NCBI GenBank assembly: GCA_036939355.1
Contig: JALLAP010000915.1
Coordinates: 1 to 10,457, forward strand
Reading direction: 5' to 3'
From: Thalassiosira profunda
Lineage: Eukaryota > Bacillariophyta > Thalassiosirophyceae > Thalassiosirales > Thalassiosiraceae
DNA length: 10,457 bases
The translations under genes were made by a program, and so were the position numbers. Numbering within the stretch: position 1 is the stretch's first letter; each line of letters opens with the position of its first letter. The notes beneath the pieces were generated by a model. That model was not told where the DNA came from, did no database searches, and saw only the letters and a list, made by a program, of their open reading frames with translations. This document shows positions 6,445 to 10,457 of this stretch, one piece after another.

Positions 6445-8457
6445 ATGTCTGCGTTGGCTGGTCTGGTCCACGGCGATCCAGTGACGATCGTGGGTGGCAA
6501 GTACGCCGGCCAAGTGGGATCCTTCTGCGGCCTGACCCCGCAGCGGGTGCGGGTGGCGATCAACGGGAAAGACAAGGCGGTGGCGCTCACGAGAAGGTTC
6601 GTGGTTGCCGACGTTTCGAAGCGGTCGACGATCGATATTGCCTCGAATTTTGTTGTCGGAGAAGATACGAGCGATTTGGAGACCGGGCCCTCGCGTCTGC
6701 CGCCGACTCGTATCCACGCGATTGCAAGCGACGATGAGACCGAGGCAGAGACCGACGAAGACGATGTGTATTCCGACGCAGCGCCACGGTCGATGCGAGC
6801 GGTATCGCCAGAGCCTTTGTCCGACTTCGATGCGCTTGCCAACGCTGTGGGCTCGAGCAGACTGGTGCACACCCACCTCAACGGGCGAAGGGTCGATCAC
6901 ATCGTCGTGTCCGACTCGTCGTCCGGAGATGGGCGGCCCGACAAATACACGTTCGCCTTCCGGTTGTTCGGACACCGACTGCTGAACATACGGATGAAGA
7001 TCACTGCAATCACCGAAAGCGTGCCTTCGACCTTCCAGGAACGAGGAGCGACTTACGAGCTGCTGTTGACGAGCGTGGAGAAGGCGGGATCGCAGCAATT
7101 TCCATCGAACGAACTTCACGCGACGTACGTCCTGACGACAGGAGGCGGGCTCCCTCCAATCGACCTGCGAGATACGCTGGAGGAGGTGGCGGGGTTTGGC
7201 GGCCTGCCGCCCGAAAAGGCGCCTGCCCGGCTCGAGCTGTTGGGAAGCAAAGTGCGCAAGAGCACATCCGCCACCAGAGGCAAGGATGGATACCTAGCAT
7301 TCGAATTGAGCGATTCGGACGACTTCGAGCTGATCGACGAGTCCGCCCACGAGGGATGCGGCTTCGTCCCCAAAAGCTACATTCATAGCTTCCTCGGCGA
7401 TCACGCCGTTGGCAGGAGGACTTTTGCGATTCAGGTGCGCATTTACTCGCCCCGCCTTGGAGTCTTCAAAGGGATGCTACTTGAGAAGCGAGCCATTGCC
7501 AAAATCCAGCTCCCTACGAGTATGATGAAGGTTGGACCTTCAGCCATTTCTAGAGATGATTGGGCAGTCTTGGCGATGACAAGCATAGGAGTCTTTCCCA
7601 GTGCGACGAACGTGACAATCGCCAACATCCGCCAGAGCGGGAAGATTCCCAAATCGTTCACGGCGAAAAGCCGGAAGCTAAGCCCGATGATCGAGAATGT
7701 TTGGTTGGACTCCGGCCTGAGCCAATCTGTGATCGGCGACTACTCGAAAGCTTGCTGCAAGCACCCAAAGAACTTGATGCATGCGAGTTTGGTGGGCTTG
7801 AAAGATCCAACGGGGGCGATTCCTGCTGGGCATGTCTTCGTCACTGGAAACAAAGTAACGCACGACGCGGATTCAGTTTACGTGACGCGCTTCCCTTGCA
7901 CAAACGCGGGCGATGGGTTTGTCCTTCCCGTGCTTCGAGAAAAGCCACGCGCAATGTCAGAGGAAGATTGGGCGTGGCTCACGGGGCTTCATTTTGGCGG
8001 CCTGATCTTTGCCGATCCGGCCGATGGCGAAAGACCAATGCCGACACAGATTGCCGAAGGCGACTTAGACGGTGATCTGTATTTTACATGTTGGGACGAC
8101 GTCATCGTCTCCACTCTATCTCATAGGCACTGGTCTCTTCGAGGCCCTGAGTGGATTGTTCCCGAGAAGAAGAAGTTTCGACAGGTAGACTATGATTCTG
8201 GGTGGCTGAGGGCCGCCCAAGACAAGATGGCGGACGTTGTCAGTATCAAGAATCTGCAAATGCTGATTGGAAAGTTGCATACGCAGATGGAGAATAGCGC
8301 TGGCGCAGATAGGGAGGTCTTCGGAGCTGCCTACAAAGAAGCAATCGACATTGGAAAGCACGGCGGCAAAGTGCACTTGCCCGTTCGTTTGTGGAGCAAG
8401 ATCAAGCCGGCAGCGCTGCATTCCCAGCTCAGGGACTGCGATGCCAAGGCTTCATAA
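6445..8457 (+). CDS. KOW-domain cellular-type RNA-dependent RNA polymerase
   Basis: 670 residues, intronless. The ATG at 6445 is the first in the open frame. Residues about 8-40 match a KOW motif (GDPVTIVGGKYAGQVG), a beta fold that binds RNA or ribosomal and elongation complexes. An acidic linker (94-107) follows. Residues about 330-650 are the double-barrel core of eukaryotic RDR/QDE-1 polymerases, which copy RNA into double-stranded RNA for silencing: FKGMLLEK (341-348) and SMMKV (359-363) in the first barrel, LKDPTGAIPAGHVFVTG (452-468) and FPCTNAGD (483-490) leading into the second, then GERPMP (528-533) and DLDGDLYF (540-547), where Asp540, 542 and 544 bind the catalytic metal. A helical tail with EAIDIGKHGG (632-641) matches the AVD-K-G region after the active site. 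Typical RDRs have 1,000-1,400 residues, so this one is compact: it lacks the long N-terminal and C-terminal regions. It should be active, since the three aspartates are intact. Confidence 0.88.
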   Translation: MSALAGLVHGDPVTIVGGKYAGQVGSFCGLTPQRVRVAINGKDKAVALTRRFVVADVSKRSTIDIASNFVVGEDTSDLETGPSRLPPTRIHAIASDDETEAETDEDDVYSDAAPRSMRAVSPEPLSDFDALANAVGSSRLVHTHLNGRRVDHIVVSDSSSGDGRPDKYTFAFRLFGHRLLNIRMKITAITESVPSTFQERGATYELLLTSVEKAGSQQFPSNELHATYVLTTGGGLPPIDLRDTLEEVAGFGGLPPEKAPARLELLGSKVRKSTSATRGKDGYLAFELSDSDDFELIDESAHEGCGFVPKSYIHSFLGDHAVGRRTFAIQVRIYSPRLGVFKGMLLEKRAIAKIQLPTSMMKVGPSAISRDDWAVLAMTSIGVFPSATNVTIANIRQSGKIPKSFTAKSRKLSPMIENVWLDSGLSQSVIGDYSKACCKHPKNLMHASLVGLKDPTGAIPAGHVFVTGNKVTHDADSVYVTRFPCTNAGDGFVLPVLREKPRAMSEEDWAWLTGLHFGGLIFADPADGERPMPTQIAEGDLDGDLYFTCWDDVIVSTLSHRHWSLRGPEWIVPEKKKFRQVDYDSGWLRAAQDKMADVVSIKNLQMLIGKLHTQMENSAGADREVFGAAYKEAIDIGKHGGKVHLPVRLWSKIKPAALHSQLRDCDAKAS

Positions 8458-8676
8458 GGATGGGATGTATCATTAGTAAACAAATTCTAGTGTATGTGTC
8501 AACTGACGCGATCGTAATCGATGTGTCGACTTTTCTGCAAGCTTCATCTTCTTGCTTACAATTCTCGAGTCGAGCAAGAAACGGTTGCGACTGACTGTCG
8601 GTCTTCCCTCCGTCCTTCTTCCTCTTCCAACAACACGCACGCACGCTCACCGACAAAGAACACACGCGGCGGAGCC
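8458..8676 (+). promoter_or_regulatory. Intergenic region and 5' leader before the phosphatase fusion gene
   Basis: 219 bases separate the RdRP stop from the next start codon on the same strand. The second half is pyrimidine-rich (ctccgtccttcttcctcttcc, 8608-8628) and then CA-rich, as is common in 5' leaders. An in-frame ATG at 8521 would add 52 residues in front of the signal peptide and bury it, so transcription probably begins downstream of 8523. No RNA gene is seen. Confidence 0.4.
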
Positions 8677-10194
8677 ATGGCACCTCTCTACCGCCTGCAC
8701 CGGGCGCTCCTGGCCGCCGCCGCTCCTCTCCTTTGCAGTGGCGGTGGCGCGTCTGCCTTCGTGGCACCCACTCGGCAACACGTCGCCTCATTCGGCGAGA
8801 GGACCAAATCGACCACCCGCGCCGGTGCATCCAACTCGGCCCTGCACTCGCTGCCTTCCCTCGTGGTATTTGACCTGGATAATACGCTGTGGACGCCAGA
8901 ATTGTATCAGTTGCGCAAGATCGCCCGGGCCAACCAATTCCCCGTTGCCCACAAAGATGTGAAGCTTTTCCCCGCCGCCAAAGAGATTGTGGAGCAGATC
9001 AGAAATGATAAAGAAGGTCGCTTCTCCAACACCAAATTCGCAATTGCATCTAGGACCCAATCAGTCGAGTGGGCTCACGATCTGCTCGATCAGTTCGAGC
9101 TGCGGGACGTATTCGACCATGTGGAGATATTTCCGGGGGACAAGAAGCAGCACTTCAGCAACCTCAAGAGCGTGTCCGGAATCGAGTACAAGGATATGCT
9201 ATTTTTCGACGATTCGCGGGATGGACGGTACGGCAACTGCGAGCCCGTTTCTCACTTGGGGGTGTTGTCGGTGCACTGTCCGAACGGCATATACGAGGAG
9301 ACGATTTGGGAGAATGCTCTGTCGCACTTCAAAGATTGGAGCGCTCACAAAACACCTGGCACCATCATTGAATGGGATAATACCGTCACCACCCAAAAGG
9401 CTGCGGACCCCAACGAAAGGCACACAGGAGAAGTCAAATTCATCAACAGGGAGAAGCGATTTGGCTTCATACAATACGGAGGTCGTGGCACACGTGATAT
9501 GTTCTTTCATTTCAACGCTCTGCCATATGGACAAGAAGTGGAGGAAGGGGATGAATTGTCGTTCACCATTGCTGTAGACAAGCGAAGCGGAAAGGATGCT
9601 GCTGCCAACATTGAGCTATCTAAAAGTGATGCAGGCGACAGCGACCTTGTGAGCCTGCGGACGTTTAGCATGAACTTGCCCTTCGCGGCACTGCTGGCCA
9701 ATGGATACAAAACTCTCGAGACACGGAACGGCACAATGTTTACTCCGTACCAAGAAGGCACCAAAATGCTTCTGCACGTCGGGCAGAGGACCTACCCCGA
9801 CGGCAACCGTCATCTCGAGGTGATGAGGAGCGGTGGGCTTGACGATGCTGAAATTGCAGATCTGAAAAGTTTACCAAAAGGCTTCACCAAGGGTATGGCG
9901 GTCGCGATTGTCGAGCTTGGCAAGACATACGAAACGACCCTTGAGCAGCGATGCGACCCCGACTTCCAACGGGCTGTGGCGGCGTTTGGCTCAGACAGCG
10001 GAATGAGAGCCACGGAAATCAAGCGGGTTGAATATCTGAAGCGTGGCGTCAAAGTCTCGGGCCAGGGGGGCGTCTTCAAAGCGAAAGTGAATAAAGATGC
10101 CATCCCTCCAGGCTGGCTGGATGACGAAGGCGATGCTATGCCAAGCACTGTGAATGGGAAGAAGCAGAAGGTATTCTACTCTGCAACGTTTTAG
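8677..10194 (+). CDS. Plastid-targeted HAD phosphatase (MDP-1)-cold shock-ASCH fusion
   Basis: 505 residues, intronless. Residues 1-27 are a signal peptide, followed by ASAFVAP (25-31) with Phe28 at the predicted cleavage site and a Ser/Thr/Arg-rich stretch to about 57. This is the bipartite leader that sends proteins into complex red plastids. Residues about 61-222 match magnesium-dependent phosphatase 1 of the HAD superfamily: FDLDNTLW (65-72, nucleophile Asp66, acid/base Asp68), ASRT (124-127), PGDKKQHF (153-160) and FFDDSRD (176-182). Residues about 249-313 are a cold-shock domain with RFGFIQYG and DMFFHF as RNP-like motifs, expected to bind single-stranded RNA or DNA. Residues about 326-480 are an ASCH (PUA-like) domain close to animal EOLA1: SMNLPFAALL (331-340), GYKTLETR (343-350) and GVFKAKVNKDAIPPGW (465-480). 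I infer that it acts on modified RNA or nucleotides in the plastid. The substrate is unknown, since MDP-1 enzymes act on sugar or protein phosphates. Confidence 0.9.
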   Translation: MAPLYRLHRALLAAAAPLLCSGGGASAFVAPTRQHVASFGERTKSTTRAGASNSALHSLPSLVVFDLDNTLWTPELYQLRKIARANQFPVAHKDVKLFPAAKEIVEQIRNDKEGRFSNTKFAIASRTQSVEWAHDLLDQFELRDVFDHVEIFPGDKKQHFSNLKSVSGIEYKDMLFFDDSRDGRYGNCEPVSHLGVLSVHCPNGIYEETIWENALSHFKDWSAHKTPGTIIEWDNTVTTQKAADPNERHTGEVKFINREKRFGFIQYGGRGTRDMFFHFNALPYGQEVEEGDELSFTIAVDKRSGKDAAANIELSKSDAGDSDLVSLRTFSMNLPFAALLANGYKTLETRNGTMFTPYQEGTKMLLHVGQRTYPDGNRHLEVMRSGGLDDAEIADLKSLPKGFTKGMAVAIVELGKTYETTLEQRCDPDFQRAVAAFGSDSGMRATEIKRVEYLKRGVKVSGQGGVFKAKVNKDAIPPGWLDDEGDAMPSTVNGKKQKVFYSATF

Positions 10195-10367
10195 TAAGGC
10201 CCAGATGCTATCGTTAACAAAGTTATCCGCTCTACATCTATGAGAAACTTCGTGAAACGTTTTAATCAATTGACTTGATGTTGTGCCATCTTGTTGGTCA
10301 AGCAGTGCCTCATGCACTGCGGACGCAGATGAGTGTAAGCGTTGAAAGTGAGCTTGTGCGAGTGTGT
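10195..10367. other. Intergenic region between converging genes
   Basis: These 173 bases lie between the stop of the phosphatase fusion (plus) and the stop of the partial minus-strand gene. They should hold both 3' untranslated regions. Apart from the short hairpin at 10302-10320 nothing stands out. Confidence 0.6.
10302..10320. repeat. Short hairpin between converging genes
   Basis: GCAGTGC (10302-10308) and GCACTGC (10314-10320) are exact reverse complements separated by a five-base loop (ctcat). The hairpin can form in transcripts from either strand, in the 3' region of both converging genes. A role in 3'-end formation or RNA stability is possible, but no U-run or known element accompanies it. 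Confidence 0.4.
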
Positions 10368-10457
10368 CTAGTGAGGAGTAGACCTCGAGATGTTCCTGGA
10401 GTGCTCTTCTTTGTTGCTGATGAAAAGCTCAACGTAGCGGGAGCCCATGGTGCTCCG
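10368..10457 (-). CDS. 3' end of an RRM protein, hnRNP H/F-like (partial)
   Basis: Only the last 29 codons and the TAG stop are in the window; the gene runs on past the right edge. The visible residues read RSTMGSRYVELFISNKEEH and then a short Ser/Arg tail. M-G-x-R-Y-V/I-E-L-F-x-S is the end of the last RRM (beta-4 and following) in hnRNP H/F, GRSF1 and ESRP-type RNA-binding proteins, which act in splicing and mRNA handling. The stretch is short, so the family is likely but not proven. An ATG lies within the visible part, but it falls inside the RRM and is probably not the start. Confidence 0.65.
   Translation of the reverse strand, partial: RSTMGSRYVELFISNKEEHSRNISRSTPH

Noticed and set aside
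8521..8676. An upstream in-frame ATG that would add 52 residues to the phosphatase fusion.
   Set aside because: It would place a polar extension in front of the signal peptide and spoil the ASAFVAP-type targeting signal, so the ATG at 8677 fits better.

Overview
The window looks like nuclear DNA of a photosynthetic eukaryote with a red-algal-derived secondary plastid, most likely a stramenopile (ochrophyte) alga such as a diatom or relative. The evidence is GT-AG introns of 65-121 bases, a cytosolic ribosomal protein gene (eS26), a cellular-type RNA-dependent RNA polymerase, and a protein that starts with a signal peptide followed by ASAFVAP, the plastid-import signature of such algae. The species cannot be fixed from the sequence alone.

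Layout, left to right. Bases 1-674 hold no convincing gene but carry two diverged copies of a repeat about 416 bases apart. On the minus strand, 1934 to 675 is a four-exon gene for an isocitrate lyase/PEP mutase superfamily enzyme with a lyase-type KRCGH loop and a possible plastid or secretory leader. A divergent intergenic region (1935-2426) leads to a two-exon eS26 gene on the plus strand (2427-2868), which has lost half of the usual zinc-binding cysteines. Convergent to it, on the minus strand, is an intronless 858-residue gene (5694 to 3118) that joins a LicD-type phosphotransferase domain, a CCT/ECT-type cytidylyltransferase and an Fe(II)/2-oxoglutarate oxygenase in one chain.

The spacer between that gene and the next plus-strand gene contains an intact 237-bp MITE with terminal inverted repeats and a perfect 8-bp target duplication (CCCAACGC), hAT-like in form. 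The plus-strand gene 6445-8457 encodes a compact KOW-domain plus cellular RdRP protein with the catalytic DLDGD motif. It is followed 219 bases later by 8677-10194, a predicted plastid-targeted fusion of an MDP-1-type HAD phosphatase, a cold-shock RNA-binding domain and an EOLA-like ASCH domain. At the right edge the 3' end of a minus-strand gene enters the window, with an RRM tail resembling hnRNP H/F proteins.

The main novelty is domain architecture. Three neighbouring intronless genes each join domains that usually occur apart: LicD + cytidylyltransferase + 2OG oxygenase, KOW + RdRP, and HAD phosphatase + CSD + ASCH. The first looks like an activate, transfer and hydroxylate pathway for a phospho-headgroup in one polypeptide. 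The other two concern RNA. Neighbouring nuclear genes in eukaryotes are usually independent, so functional links between the genes are only suggestions.
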